In this document: positions 34,623-46,541 of the stretch, piece by piece | Position numbering within the stretch: the stretch's first letter is position 1 | How the letters are laid out: every line of letters starts with the position of its first letter | Source: Hofstenia miamia | Taxonomy: Eukaryota; Xenacoelomorpha; Acoela | Reading direction: 5' to 3' | Length of the DNA stretch: 64,000 nt | Assembly: GCA_004352715.1 (NCBI GenBank) | Contig: SCFE01000009.1 | Coordinates: forward strand, 2,277,799 to 2,341,798 | Notes under the pieces: model-generated | Databases searched by the model: none | What the model was told of the DNA's origin: nothing | Seen by the model: only the letters and a program-made list of their open reading frames with translations | Position numbers and translations under genes: made by a program

Positions 34623-35234
34623 TCAAACAACATAGTTACCACAAGAAGTAATTACGAGTTTACAATGTTCATAAAGAGCCAAACGTTCTTTGCGGTACTT
34701 CTCTTCTGACACGTGTCGTAGCTCCTGCACCGAACGTTGAAGCACCTCTTGACAATCGGAAAAACGTTGTCCTCGAAACGAATTTTTCAAATGCTTGAAC
34801 ACCCACCGGTCACATTGGTTCATATCTGGGCTGTATGCACTTTGTCGGATGAGAGTGACACCTCGTCTGTCAAAGAATTCCTTTGTCTGTTTTGAAGTGT
34901 GTGGACGAGCGTTGTCGTGTTGCCACAACAATTCCTTCAACAGTTTGGGGTGTTGCCGTACATGTCGCCATTTTTCTCCAGTTGACCGGACATAATCAAT
35001 ATAACGTTCAGAAGTCACTGTTTCTCCCGGAGAACAGACGTCAGCGCTTATCTTCCCATCACCAGTGAAGGCCAGTAACAATAAGGTCTTTCTGTTTGTT
35101 AACTTTGGTCGGACGACAGTGAGTTTGGGTTGTTCAGGTCTACGCCAAGCCATGTTCTGTTGCTTTGTAGGAGCTGTTTCAAACAAAAACCAACTCTCAT
35201 CCTCGGTTGCCCAGTGGTGTAACAAGTAATCCAA
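34623..35234 (-). CDS. mariner transposase, catalytic half (DD34D)
   Basis: An uninterrupted 203-codon frame. The family cuts and pastes the element using an RNase H-fold catalytic core in the nucleus. The triad is visible: first Asp in TEDESW (residue 12), second in QHDNARPH (residue 107), third in SPDMNQCD (residue 142), with exactly 34 residues between the second and third. The third block reads YSPDMNQCDRWVFKHLK, where the family usually has YSPDLxPxD. The frame ends VITSCGNYVV before a TAG/TAA-rich region 50 bp from the inverted repeat. In this contig the upstream part stays open to about 35283, where the N breaks it, so this half looks undamaged. Confidence 0.92.
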   Translation of the reverse strand: MDYLLHHWATEDESWFLFETAPTKQQNMAWRRPEQPKLTVVRPKLTNRKTLLLLAFTGDGKISADVCSPGETVTSERYIDYVRSTGEKWRHVRQHPKLLKELLWQHDNARPHTSKQTKEFFDRRGVTLIRQSAYSPDMNQCDRWVFKHLKNSFRGQRFSDCQEVLQRSVQELRHVSEEKYRKERLALYEHCKLVITSCGNYVV

Positions 35235-35283
35235 GGAATGATTATCAAATAAGGCGACGAAGTTGGTAGCACATGCTAACCTG

Positions 35284-35284
35284 N
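35284..35284. other. Single-N contig join inside mariner
   Basis: Sequence left of the N ends at a point equivalent to about 35988. Sequence right of it restarts at the equivalent of about 34830. The two contigs therefore overlap by more than 400 bp of element sequence and differ by substitutions and small indels. Confidence 0.85.
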
Positions 35285-35989
35285 GCTGTATGCACTTTGT
35301 CGGATGAGAGTGACACCTCGTCTGTCAAAGAATTCCTTTGTCTGTTTTGAAGTGTGTGGACGAGCGTTGTCGTGTTGCCACAACAATTCCTTCAACAGTT
35401 ATGGGTGTTGCCGTACATGTCGCCATTTTTCTCCAGTTGACCGGACATAATCAATATATCGTTCAGAAGTCACTGTTTCTCCGGAGAACAGACGTCAGCG
35501 TTTATCTTCCCACCACCAGTGAAGGCCAGTAACAGTAAGGTCTTTCTGTTTGTTAATGAGAGTGACACCTCGTCTGTCAGAGAATTCCTTTGTCTGTTTT
35601 GAAGTGTGTGGACGAGCGTTGTAGTGTTGCCACAACAATTCCTTCAACAGTTATGGGTGTTGCCGTACATGTCGCCATTTTTCTCCAGTTGACCGGACAT
35701 AATCAATATAACGTTCAGAAGTCACTGTTTCTCCGGAGAACAGACGTCAGCGTTTATCTTCCCACCACCAGTGAAGGCCAGTAACAGTAAGGTCTTTCTG
35801 TTTGTTAATTTTGGTCGGACGACAGTGAGTTTGGGTTGTTCAGGTCTACGCCAAGCCATGTTCTGTTGCTGTGTAGGAGCTGTTTAAAACAAAAACCAAC
35901 TCTCATCCTCGGTTGCCCAGTGGTGTAACAAGTAATCCAAGGAATGATTATCAAATAAGGCGACGAAGTTGGTAGCATATGCTAACCTG
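35285..35989 (-). pseudogene. Second, damaged copy of mariner transposase middle with 252-bp tandem duplication
   Basis: Repeats 34830-35283 with changes. A CCCGG present in the left copy is CCGG here, a one-base deletion that shifts the frame in both units. The block 35304-35555 is repeated at 35556-35807 with a few substitutions (for example AAAG/AGAG after CTGTC). 252 bp is 84 codons, so the duplication itself preserves frame. It covers the region between the first and second catalytic Asp and includes the HDNARPH block. Catalysis by this copy is not expected. Confidence 0.8.
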
Positions 35990-36382
35990 TCAAGTTTGTT
36001 TGCCGCAGAGAGATGATGAGGGACCCAAGTTGAGCAGATTTTTCAAACCCAGGTGTTGAGTTAAGATAACTCTGATAGATTCTCGGGGCAGATTGGTAGC
36101 CTCACTCAACATTCGAATAGATTGCCTTGGTTGTTCTTCTAACATTGATCGCAAAAGCTCGATATTGTCTGGAGTTGAAGATGTTGATGGCCTTCCGATT
36201 CTTGGTTCATCATCAAGCGATTCCTTTCCCTCTTTAAATCGTTTATACCAGTCGAACACAGTTGATTGTGATGGAATATTTAGATTTGTTTCTTGCAGTT
36301 GTTTGTAGATTACACTTGGTGTGCGCCCACGTTTCATCTCGATAAAAATGTAGGCACGGAAATGCTGCTTCTCTAAATCCAT
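35990..36382 (-). CDS. mariner transposase, N-terminal DNA-binding half, frameshifted at its end
   Basis: Starts MDLEKQHFRAYIFIEMKRGR and holds two helix-turn-helix regions. The first (about residues 8-50) ends in WYKRFKEGKESLDDEPRIGR. The second (about 70-112) includes LLRSMLEEQPRQSIRMLSEA. These bind the inverted repeats. About 36 bp of frame remains after HLGLKN before a TGA. In the neighbouring frame the family block STWVPHHLSAANKLDR follows, so a short A-run at 36036-36040 carries an indel (5 A here). This breaks the link to the catalytic half. The start codon is about 180 bp inside the right inverted repeat. Confidence 0.88.
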   Translation of the reverse strand: MDLEKQHFRAYIFIEMKRGRTPSVIYKQLQETNLNIPSQSTVFDWYKRFKEGKESLDDEPRIGRPSTSSTPDNIELLRSMLEEQPRQSIRMLSEATNLPRESIRVILTQHLGLKNLLNLGPSSSLCGKQT

Positions 36383-36589
36383 TAGATAATGATAATACGC
36401 GGTGCAGTGACAATTTGTCTCAAATGTAAAATGGCTGGACAGCTAACAATGAATAATTACCTACAACTACATTTTGATTGGTCTATTTGCCAAATAGTAT
36501 TGCACCATAAAAAATACTAATTATGCATGCGCGCACGTAATTAAAATAACACATAGCTTATTCCGGGAACTTTCTGGTCACCCCATATA

Positions 36590-37455
36590 ATAAGTAACAA
36601 CGGACATATATATGTAATTTTTCTACTAAGACCAAAAACCTATAGAGTAGATAGACTTTTCATTTTCATAAAAAGTATCCAACTATGTTATAACTAAAAA
36701 TCAATTCTCCACATGTTAACTGCTTACGTATTATGAACCGCTCGATCAAGCTAAAAACTTAAGTCAATTTCAAATTTCATAATACAATACAAGAAATTAA
36801 CTTAAAATGGTGCACAAAATCATGAAGGATCAAAGGAGTAAAAGCTGCAGTCTAAGCAACTGCTCACTAACTGTGCATTTGATTTATAATATAATATTTA
36901 GTAACCCTGTGACTGAGCTAAAAAATACAGTTACTTATAAAAAAGAAAACGTGTGCTTAAAATATTACGCTAACAAATTTTGTGGTTTCCTTGGACGGTT
37001 GAATAATGATCAACTAATGACGAAAGAACGAAAGCTCAGGTTTTAATTACTAATTGACTCTTTGAATATGATATGTTTGAAAAAAAAAAGCACTTAACAT
37101 TGCACATTTCTTACGTCATTTTTCATAGGAAATGCATACGTTTTTGAAATATTTGTAAATCCATTATACATTCCGCGAAATTTAACAAGATTGTAATCAT
37201 CAAATATTTTACAATTTTACGTGAATAATTTCTAGATTGCTTCAAATGCCATTAAATATCTATTTGTGAATAATACACAATATTGAACTCTTATAGGACA
37301 GACTTGATAGTCTTTGCATTTTGCTGGTTAGCTGTAAATTTGCAATTCACTTTTACCATTTGTGAACAAAACCTGGGGGTCTATTCACAAAACGCAAAAC
37401 AGTTAACGTTAGTTGTTATGCCATTGAAATTAAACCATTTATTATCTGAATATTT
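36590..37455. other. AT-rich stretch without a recognised gene
   Basis: A plus-strand frame at about 36807-37046 has no homology. A block at about 37372-37392 (GGGGGTCTATTCACAAAACG) resembles a transposon terminus as judged by its C/G-run plus inverted context elsewhere, but no partner end was found. Confidence 0.45.
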
Positions 37456-38993
37456 AGTCAAGAAAACTTTGCTAAATCACATTTTCTATACAAAAAAAGC
37501 TAATATTTTCATATACGAAGGAATGAATTTAAGCACATATTTTCATAATAACAGTGAAGCTCACTTGCCCATGTGTCGAAATCCCAGAATTCCCAAATTG
37601 CACTAGTAGAATGATCTGTATCGATTTTGGTATCTTCTGACAAAGACAGAGAAGAATCCCTCAAGATTATCCTTAATTAAATTGCCTCAAAGAAACAGCA
37701 TATTTTCAAATTTCTAAGAATTAAAGTATTTCAGTTAGAATAGCCTGTGAAATTATTTTCGCTTAATAAACAGTTGCTAAAAATATAAATAATTAACTGC
37801 TTTACTAAAATTTCTAAGTTTTTATGCTCCAACCTAGAAAGCGATCAGCTTAGTATTTTAAATATATCAGGTGATTAACTACATAATAGGTAAATGAGAT
37901 TTTGGGGTTGTACTAGAAACTAGAATTGATGCGCTAATTTGGAGTTTAAATTTCTTTAATAAATCAATAGAATAATGTTAGATTTAAATATATTACTTGT
38001 TGAATTTGCTGGAGATAGTGCTATCAAAAGAGATTGTAACGTCATTACTGAAATTTTCCCAGTAAATTCTTGCTGCTAATCAATTTGTGCTTTGATGCTT
38101 GCTTTATCCAAATCGATAACGGGAGGTTGTAGACGTTTGGAATTGCAATTCAATTTTTAAACGTATTTTCATATAATTATGTTCATATTAATGAAATGTG
38201 CACTTCACTATGCCTTCCTATATAAGTCAAGAAAACTTTGCTAAATCACATTTTCTATACAAAAAAAGCTAATATTTTCATATACGAAGGAATGAATTTA
38301 AGCACATTTTTCATAATAACCGTGAAGCTCACTTGCCCATGTGTCGAAATCCCAGAATTCCCAAATTGCACTAGTAGAATGATCTGTATCGATTTTGGTA
38401 TCTTCTGACAAAGACAGAGAAGAATCCCTCAAGATTATCCTTAATTAAATTGCCTCAAAGAAACAGCATATTTTCAAATTTCTAAGAATTAAAGTATTTC
38501 AGTTAGAATAGCCTGTGAAATTATTTTCGCTTAATAAACAGTTGCTAAAAATATAAATAATTAACTGCTTTACTAAAATTTCTAAGTTTTTATGTTCCAA
38601 CCTAGAAAGCGATCAGCTTAGTATTTTAAATATATCAGGTGATTAACTACATAATAGGTAAATGAGATTTTGGGGTTGTACTAGAAACTAGAATTGATGC
38701 GCTAATTTGGAGTTTAAATTTCTTTAATAAATCAATAGAATAATGTTAGATTTAAATATATTACTTGTTGAATTTGCTGGAGATAGTGCTATCAAAAGAG
38801 ATTGTAACGTCATTACTGAAATTTTCCCAGTAAATTCTTGCTGCTAATCAATTTGTGCTTTGATGCTTGCTTTATCCAAATCGATAACGGGAGGTTGTAG
38901 ACGTTTGGAATTGCAATTCAATTTTTAAACGTATTTTCATATAATTATGTTCATATTAATGAAATGTGCACTTCACTATGCCTTCCTATATAT
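37456..38993. repeat. 769-bp tandem duplication, two units
   Basis: Units 37456-38224 and 38225-38993 abut directly with no N. They differ by a one-base indel (ATATTTT/ATTTTT near 37540) and a few substitutions. Both end at CTTCCTATATA. No open frame is conserved. The second unit runs into a (TA)n tract. The high identity means the duplication is recent or an assembly artefact. Confidence 0.92.
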
Positions 38994-38995
38994 GC

Positions 38996-38996
38996 C

Positions 38997-39037
<41 letters not shown>

Positions 39038-39050
39038 TAAATATATATAC
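38996..39050. repeat. (TA)n microsatellite
   Basis: TA alternation with one ATGTAT and one TTAAA interruption. Confidence 0.95.
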
Positions 39051-40143
39051 ATTTCAAGGGCGGTTACTTAGAGGGTAACACATCAATCTCAGCTATTCTT
39101 TGTTATCATAATAATAAGTGGAATGGGATACCTCTTTCAAAATAGTCAAGAAAAGTCCTGCCGGATTTGCCGTTTGCGTAGTATTATTAAAATCATGTCG
39201 AGAATATAATTTTTAATCAATATGTAATTCAAAATTTTAATGTTTTAATTATGATTAAAGCCAGTTAAAAATCTTAGTTGTTTAATTTTTGTCGTAAATA
39301 TTCTTTATAATGTTTCAGTGCACAGATTACAATGCTTCTTGTTTGTTTCAAGTTTCAACTTTCACATGAATATTGAAAGTAGTATTTGACCGGGATTCAT
39401 CTGTGTTGATACAAGCTTAAAAATCGAATCCTAATGATTTAAACTTTAACGAATTCCCTTTGCAAACAATGATTTTTACAACTTCCATATTTATAGTTGT
39501 AATATAGCTTAACATTGTAACCGTACATTATCCAGATGTTTGCATTTGTGTCACAAACCACTTAATTATGATTATATTTAGCTTAGAACAGTTAGAACTG
39601 AAGTATTTATGTATATAACAGCGAACACACTATACTTCCAAATTTCAGATGCACCATTTACAAAGCACATGTTGTCACAGAGCAAATCTCTTTTGCTATA
39701 TTGTTAGAGTTACATGAGGAAATAAATATGGATATGTACACACTAAACTAATTTATTAGACACTAATCATCAATTGCAATGGTATATTAACCTACAAAAG
39801 TAACTGAGGTGGGAAGAACGCCGACGTTTTTCAAAGCATCAACAAGATTCTATTGAAAGGAATTACTAAGGCATTTGTTTCCTGATTTCTTACAAATTTT
39901 CAAATCAGTAGGATATTGGATAATATTTTTCCCACCTTTGTTCTAACGCAAAAAAAATCTAAAAAATGCAATGAAGCAACTTCACCGATTCCATCAGAAT
40001 AAAAAAATTAATTGATTGAGAACGCTTATTGGGGAAAATATAATGTTGGTATGCACGACTCGGCTTCTTTATTTATTTCTACAGTAATTTCTTAATTATT
40101 AATTCCAAAAATGACATTTTTTGTTCAATTTTAAAGACGACAT
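39051..40143. other. AT-rich stretch without a recognised gene
   Basis: A minus-strand frame near 39105-39190 (NTTQTANPAGLFLTILKEVS) ends by a GAG/GTATCC donor-like site but lacks an acceptor. Nothing else stands out. Confidence 0.45.
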
Positions 40144-40304
40144 TCAATAAATTAAAAAACTTAGCACAAATTTCAGAGGCTCTAGTCTGTTCATTACATG
40201 ATGAACTGCATTGTGTTGTTTATAGTGAATACAGATAATGGCAGAATCCCAATATTTTGGTTTTATTTTCAATATTTGACTACTTTCTAAAGAAAGTAAT
40301 AAAT
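40144..40304 (-). CDS. Candidate terminal exon, unknown
   Basis: The acceptor CAAATTTTTATAG ends at 40305. The following frame reads DLLLSLESSQILKIKPKYWD then SAIICIHYKQHNAVHHVMNR and reaches a TGA at 40144 after 52 codons, entering with two split-codon bases. It starts as an amphipathic helix. No family is recognised. It lies 260 bp from the family A repeat on the same strand, so transposon origin is an alternative. Confidence 0.3.
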
Positions 40305-40564
40305 CTATAAAAATTTGTTGAGAATAAATTTTCATCAAATGTAACATAAAAATACGGAACTCAAATTTAGAGCCCCATTTGTTAATTATTTAGGCGTACA
40401 GCCCTGTTGTAGATGTTTCTTTAACAATTTTGAGACGAAATGTGTTTGTTCTGATTTTCATATTACAGTGCGAGGAATTAAAATGGGAATCAATTTATTA
40501 TGGTTTAAATCATTATTGAAGAATTTGAGTGTATACGTAAATTGAATATTTGCATATACAGAAA

Positions 40565-41060
40565 CTCTAATATAAATAATATAAAATGATGTCCGCAACC
40601 CTAAATCTACTGAAATTTTTTCAAAAAAATCTTTCCCCAAATAATTTTGAAAAAACACTCATAACTCAAAAACGAATGAAGACATTCAAAATTTAAAAAC
40701 ACCACAAAATAAAGAATTGTCTCTTCTTTCTTTTTCGACTAAAGTTCACGAATTAGCACTGTCCCGTACAGGAGTGTATATGCTTGCTGGGCAGGAGTCA
40801 TACAATTTTTCTCAACAAAAAATATTTCAGGGTAGTTGTTGTTGCTGCCATGTACATTAGACAGCCTCATTATTTAAACGCTAGGTATGGAAAGAATTTG
40901 AATATTTTTAGAAAAGTCAAGTTTCTCATTGAAAAAAATTCGTATTTACATGTACTTCAGTCTTAAGAATAAGTTTTAGCACAAATCTGCATCATTTCAT
41001 GGCGGGCTCAACCCCATGGATGTGTCTATGCAAACGACTTTTTAACATTACTTAACAAGA
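40565..41060 (-). repeat. Dispersed repeat family A, copy 3 (inverted)
   Basis: Reverse complement matches 4380-4860 over most of its length, including the CATCCATGGGGT block, AACAACAACTACC and AAGAAGAGACAATTCT. The internal frame is disrupted, so no coding function is claimed. Confidence 0.65.
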
Positions 41061-41965
41061 TTCAATAAGAGGGTTCCAAAATGTGGGCATATCTCTTTGT
41101 TACTTAAAAGTACACCTAGTAGAATTATATTTAACTTTGATTATAGAGCTCTTCTTTTATTTACTTTATGTTTTCCAAGTTCTTTTTGCATATTGCATGC
41201 TTAGATCAATGATATATGACTGTCTATTGCTAGGAGATTCGCAAAATAATACTTCAGATGATGGATAATATTTTAATAAGAATTTTCTTAGATTTTGACA
41301 GTGAATGCAGAACTAATGGAGTGTGAAACCGAACGTATTGGAAGGTTGCAGACAGAAACGCATTGTCAATTAAATTTAAGGCATGCGGAAGCACCTTCCT
41401 AAACAATAGTAAATGGAAATCATAATTAATCTAATGCTTAGTGATTGAATTTTAAGTATTTTTAACCTTACTAATTGCTAAGGCAAAACACCGTAGACGT
41501 GTGAAGGACTCAAGGAAAACAAAGTAACATCTAAATTTCCAAAAGAATAATTTTTTATTAGCTAATAGCTGAGTAGTAGCGTAGGTTTTCATTGTAACTT
41601 TTGCAAAATAAGATGGTAGATGTACATAGCATAGGTATTGAGGCTAGTATATCTTTCATTTCAAGTTCTTACACCTTTATACTTCAGACTTCAAATATTT
41701 GCCATACATTTACACATTTACAGTGAACTTTTAAATAATCCAATATACATCTAAGTAAAATCTTTTTCTATTGGGATTTTCAGGTGATGGCAAAAAAAGT
41801 TTTGACCTTGAATAGATATTAAACGCAGAGTATTATAGTGGTTTTCTACTGTGCAATCTCCAATTCTGTGAATTCATGAAATTTTCTACCCTAATTTAGG
41901 CATCCAAACACTTAAGTTTATTGAGAAGAATCATTGTCAATGCCAACAATATTACAAATGTCCCC

Positions 41966-42030
41966 AGAAAATTTCACGCACTTCCCTAAAAATTTCGCAC
42001 ACTTCCTAGAAAATTTCACCCAGCTCTCAA
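41966..42030. repeat. Three-copy 21-22 bp minisatellite
   Basis: Three imperfect units beginning AAAATTTC followed by a CAC/CTTCC-type second half (ACGCACTTCCC, GCACACTTCCT, ACCCAGCTCTC). Confidence 0.65.
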
Positions 42031-44431
42031 AAAGTTTCTTATGAAACTGAAAAATGTGTGGTAAACAGTTTTTATTGTCCTAGTTGAATAATTTAATCCT
42101 ACTTAAAGAAATCTGTAGTCTACTACAATTATGAGATTTCTACCATAGATATAAATTATCACGAAGATAATCCTGGCATTCCTCAAAATGCCAACTCAGT
42201 ATAAAACAAATTACATGTAATATAGTAATGTTTGCAACCATATTGAGAATCAAAAAAATAAGAGGAAACAAGGACTATTTCCATCAACAAGAAAGATATA
42301 TGAGATTTTAAAATAAGTTGAAAAAAATACGAGAAAAAAAATGGGAAGATAGAAAATGACTAATCATTTGAAAAGATTTCTAGGATTAAGGAATAATTTC
42401 TCAAAACAGCTCTTACACACAAAGAAAATATATCAACTTTTTTAATGAAGAAGTTGGATTGATGAATGAAAAACGCTGTCGGACATGAATTGAGTTGCAG
42501 CATAAAAGTAAGCATATATTCTTTAAGTTTAGTATATAGTCTGCTTCATTATTTCAAAGCTTTTCAAAAATATGTGTTTTGTTAAAAAATGTGAAAATGT
42601 TTGGCAAATGTGCGAAATTTTATGGGAATTTTGAGAAATATTCTTGGAATCTCTGTAAATCAATGAAATTGGTAACTCAAAAAGAAGAATTAAAATCTCT
42701 GATCGCAAAGATGTTGACGAAGATGTAGCGACTTGCCGACACTTCTAGATTATCTTCCTTTGACCAGCTACTAAAAAAACTTTTGATATTTGAAAAGCGT
42801 GTAAGTAAGACGGCTACCATTATTTCCCTTCATTGATATCATTTTTGTGTCGTGGAAGTATTTATGCATCTTTGTGCCTTTTTATACATAATTATTTTCA
42901 AATACTCCAAATTAAGAGATTTTGATGGGGCTAATTTGCAGTAGGGATTAAGCTTTAGATTTTAAATAACATTTGATATTGTCAATTAATATGTGAGCAT
43001 TGGCATTAAGAATGAACTTGGGAGTTTTCGAACAATTCAGCCGCCCACTCATAACCATCAGTTTGGAATAACGTAATTCCAACTTTGAAAAAGCGTCAGT
43101 ATTTCTGTGAATTTAATTTAAGCTTTCACAAATGAGAAATGACCCAATAAAATAAAACTTGGTATAACAAATGACTACAAACGATGCATCAATAATTATA
43201 GTAAAAGAATAAAAGATAATTTTTTAGAAGTGACAATTTAATTTTAGGGTGTGTTGTAATCTAAAATGTATTAATGTAGAAATACTGATTGAGCTCTAGT
43301 GTTTATGTCCCTTATTGAAACTTCTGGCATTTGGAAATTGATTTTTTTTCTTTGGACTCCTACAATCAGATTTATTATCTAATGGTCAAGGGCTACCCTC
43401 ACAATTTTCTGTAATGTGGTCTACGTATTGATAAGCTCTTTAGAACAAAAACGCTATAATGTGTTGTATCTTCATTGGAAATATCATTGTCATTGACTTG
43501 ACAAACAGTGGGTTAGTTATGAATATTCCTTAAGAGTAGGAATTGGTTAGGGAGAGGAGGCAAGGCATTTCGTCATAGGTCAATGCAGATACTTTTGACG
43601 AAAGTTTATATTTGAATCTTGTAATAGGGCTGATCCAATTTTATATTCATCAATTGATGAATATCCAGTTTTAGTAATATTAAGTTGGTTCGAAGGGAGC
43701 AACATGGCTTGGTATCACATCATATATTTGATAAAGCAGGGTATATAGTGATGGTGAGTCAATTGTTAGGCAAATTTTAAAGAACGATGTTATCATCATC
43801 TCGAACATTGAAAATATTTATCACACATAATCTTTGTTGATTGTATGCGTTACATAAAAATTTTAAGCATTGTATTTCAGCTTATCCAATGTTACAGGAT
43901 TTTTATTTTATTTAATGCACCTCACAGGTAGTATGTATAGATTAGAGCGTGGGTGAGAAATCTTTCAAAAAACGAAGCGTTATTGTAAACATAAGTGTAT
44001 GTAAGAATCGTGAAAAATAATTAAGAGTATTTTTTTGTTTATCTTGGAAAACACGAATTTTAAGTCTCGTAAAAATATATAAACAACAACTGGCAACTAC
44101 AAGACCTTTTGATCTCAGTTGATGATTGCTTTATGGGGCAGACGTTCGATATCAAGAATAAACTTTGAAAATCAATTAAGTTTTCCCTCTATATGTTCAA
44201 AGGATCATTTTACTTTTCTTATCCGCATTTCCTTATTATGACAGTTTGCATAGAAGACGTAGTCTGAATATGAAAATTATTGCATCTATGTTTGACATTA
44301 TATCTTCAAAAAAATTGAGGTCATTCTACCGATGAAAACCTTCTTAACATGTTAACCCTAACTTGATCCACGTACCCATACTATTTCTAGGAGCTGGATA
44401 GAAGATATTATAGTAACATTTATATAACATT

Positions 44432-44481
44432 TATATATATATATATATCTACTGTATATATATGCATATATAAATATATAT
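44432..44481. repeat. (TA)n tract with interruptions
   Basis: TA alternation broken by CTACTG and ATGCAT. Confidence 0.9.
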
Positions 44482-45036
44482 CTGTAACATTAATTAAGAC
44501 ATTGAAATAGAAGTATTGAGAATAGAATATTGAATTACTAACTTCACATTTCATAAAATACTTAACTCCTTTAAAAAAAGTTTTATTGTAATTAAAATTC
44601 TTTTGACTCAACTACAATAGACGTTATTGGTTGGCATGCAAATAATCAAGTAGACGTAGATGCTTAGAAATTAAGAAGTACTGAAGTATGCCATTTTTAT
44701 ATAGTATTTTAGAAATCAAACATAGCTTGCAAAATTCGTGCAAGTTCTTATGAACAATTATTAGGGTAAATATTGCCATAACGCTGGTTTAAAATATATC
44801 CATTTGAGGTTTCAAAATATCATGGAGGTTACTGATCTCCTCATGCTAGTAGAAATATGCTTCTATACCATTCTCAAATTTTGTTAAATTTAGCAGGTTT
44901 TGCTTATAAATATTTTCCCCGAAATGAGCCACAAAGTTTTAAATCATATTTTTTGATAGAATCCTTCCCTTAAAATTGGAGAACATTACATTTCATTTTT
45001 GCATGTAAAGAGGAGAAGAAAGAAAAGACCTCTTAC

Positions 45037-45070
45037 CTGAACCGCTGTTCATTTAGACGCATCTTCACTT
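45037..45070 (-). CDS. Candidate 34-nt micro-exon
   Basis: Acceptor GCATGCATATGTAG and a strong donor TTCAG/GTAAGAGG enclose 34 nt reading VKMRLNEQRF; alternatively the ATG could be an initiator (MRLNEQRF). The donor is the best consensus match in this region. Too short to identify. Confidence 0.25.
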
Positions 45071-46541
45071 CTACATATGCATGCAATACATGTGTTAATT
45101 ATATCATTAGTTTATAGCAAGGAATTTCAAAGTTTTTTCTCATGATGCACTTAACCTCAAATTTGACTAATTATATTTCAAACTTATTTTTGTGTTCACT
45201 GAAAGTTCCACTCTCAATCAGTAACTGTCACATTCTATTAAATTTGCATAATAAAAAGTATGTGTCTTAAGCATTCCATGAAAATTAAAATAATAATATC
45301 GATTACAACTGGGATTCTTTTAGTCTGCTACGTTACTGTTTACATGCAAATTTTTTTCCTTCAAGAAGTGTAGATTTTTTCGACTAAAAGTCTTTCACCG
45401 AGAATAAATATTAAGTATAATTAGAAAAATCATTGAATTCAAATTAAAAATAAATATATTTTGTAAATGATTAAAAGCATTAAAACTAATCAACAATCAT
45501 TTTTCAAGTAGCGAATTGGTTTCAATTTTGTTCGAAAACTCAAAACAAATATATTACATGTAAATTTATTTATCTGTTAAGATGTACATACGTCAAGGTG
45601 TTGGAAAAAATTGCTACATGGTGTCAAATGAACTTCTTAAAGCTGAATGCGACTATGCATTTTATTTTTTTATTTTAAAAAATCATATTTTTACGGGTTT
45701 TCTAAAGTTATAACTAATTTTCAATATTCAGAAATTGAACTGTCAACGCAGAAAAGCAAGAGTGTAAGCTATGGGTTTTAGCAAGGTCATGTTTTTTGTA
45801 AATCCTTAACAAGCAAGAAAATAGATGCTACTAACCTTATTTTTATAACTAAGGTTTTCATATAAATAACCAAAAAGTCATTGAAACAACTCAATTTAAG
45901 TTTAAATTTCTGTATATTGCTTTGTATTGAATTGTAGAAAAGCCCACAGTGTTGCATCAAGAAAAAAGGAAGTCGAAAGATACAAATAGTTAAAGTAGAT
46001 TGAAAATCACGAGATATGTATTTGAAGCATAAGAAGTATTTAATGTCAAAACTAGTTACAGAAATTCAACAGCATGCCAACACAAACTTGACATTCAATA
46101 TAGTTAAGTGTTTGAAGCGTAATATTATTCCTGCCTTTTTATTTTTATCACTAAAGGCGAACTGAAATTCTAATGAAAACAATATTGCATTAATGAATAA
46201 ATTTGAGATCAGGTTTTCTATATTATATTTTTACCAAATTTAATTTCTCAACAAATAAAATTCACCATCACTACATTAACAAAGGGCTGAATTCTCAATC
46301 AAATCTAACAAGCTTGCCCGAGCCCTCTGAGCAACCCTGAGTACACCCTTGAGGGTAACGTACATCAAATACCAATTTACAAAATTCTTACAGGGTACCC
46401 AATCTTAATTTTGCATTGCAGAAAAGAAATAGAAAATGTAGTTGTATTTTGCAATAATTAAGTTTTACTGTGATTAGTTTCATGATGTTTCCAAAAACCA
46501 CCTCCTTCTTCAAGGAGTAACTTATGATAAATTTCACATAT

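Larger units (their letters stand above)
34546..36587 (-). mobile_element. mariner element (DD34D), full ends, internally duplicated
   Basis: The ends carry inverted repeats identical over 25 bp (34549-34573 versus the reverse complement of 36560-36584), starting GGGGTGACCAGAAAG, plus three less conserved outer bases. TA dinucleotides at 34544-34545 and 36588-36589 fit the mariner target-site duplication. The transposase is coded on the minus strand: start near 36382, helix-turn-helix half 35990-36382, catalytic half 34623-35234. A single N at 35284 separates two overlapping versions of the middle. The right-hand version also contains a 252-bp tandem duplication (35304-35555, 35556-35807). 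The element as assembled is about 2.04 kb, against about 1.3 kb usual for mariner. The excess is explained by the overlap and the duplication. Confidence 0.92.
41061..46541. other. Long AT-rich stretch without a recognised gene
   Basis: About 5.5 kb. Minor structure: a 22-bp minisatellite near 41.97 kb and a candidate micro-exon at 45.04 kb (both listed), a (TA)n patch at about 44432-44480, and a minus-strand frame near 42660-42760 preceded by TTTTTTTAG (SWSKEDNLEVSASRYIFVNI). Confidence 0.5.

Noticed and set aside
35338-35784. Plus-strand frames repeated three times across the mariner
   Set aside because: Antisense to the transposase. They repeat because the element is duplicated there.
37283-37606. 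107-codon plus-strand open frame
   Set aside because: Its right part lies in the 769-bp duplicated unit, where the second copy is frame-disrupted by an indel, and the left part overlaps a transposon-end-like block. No homology seen.
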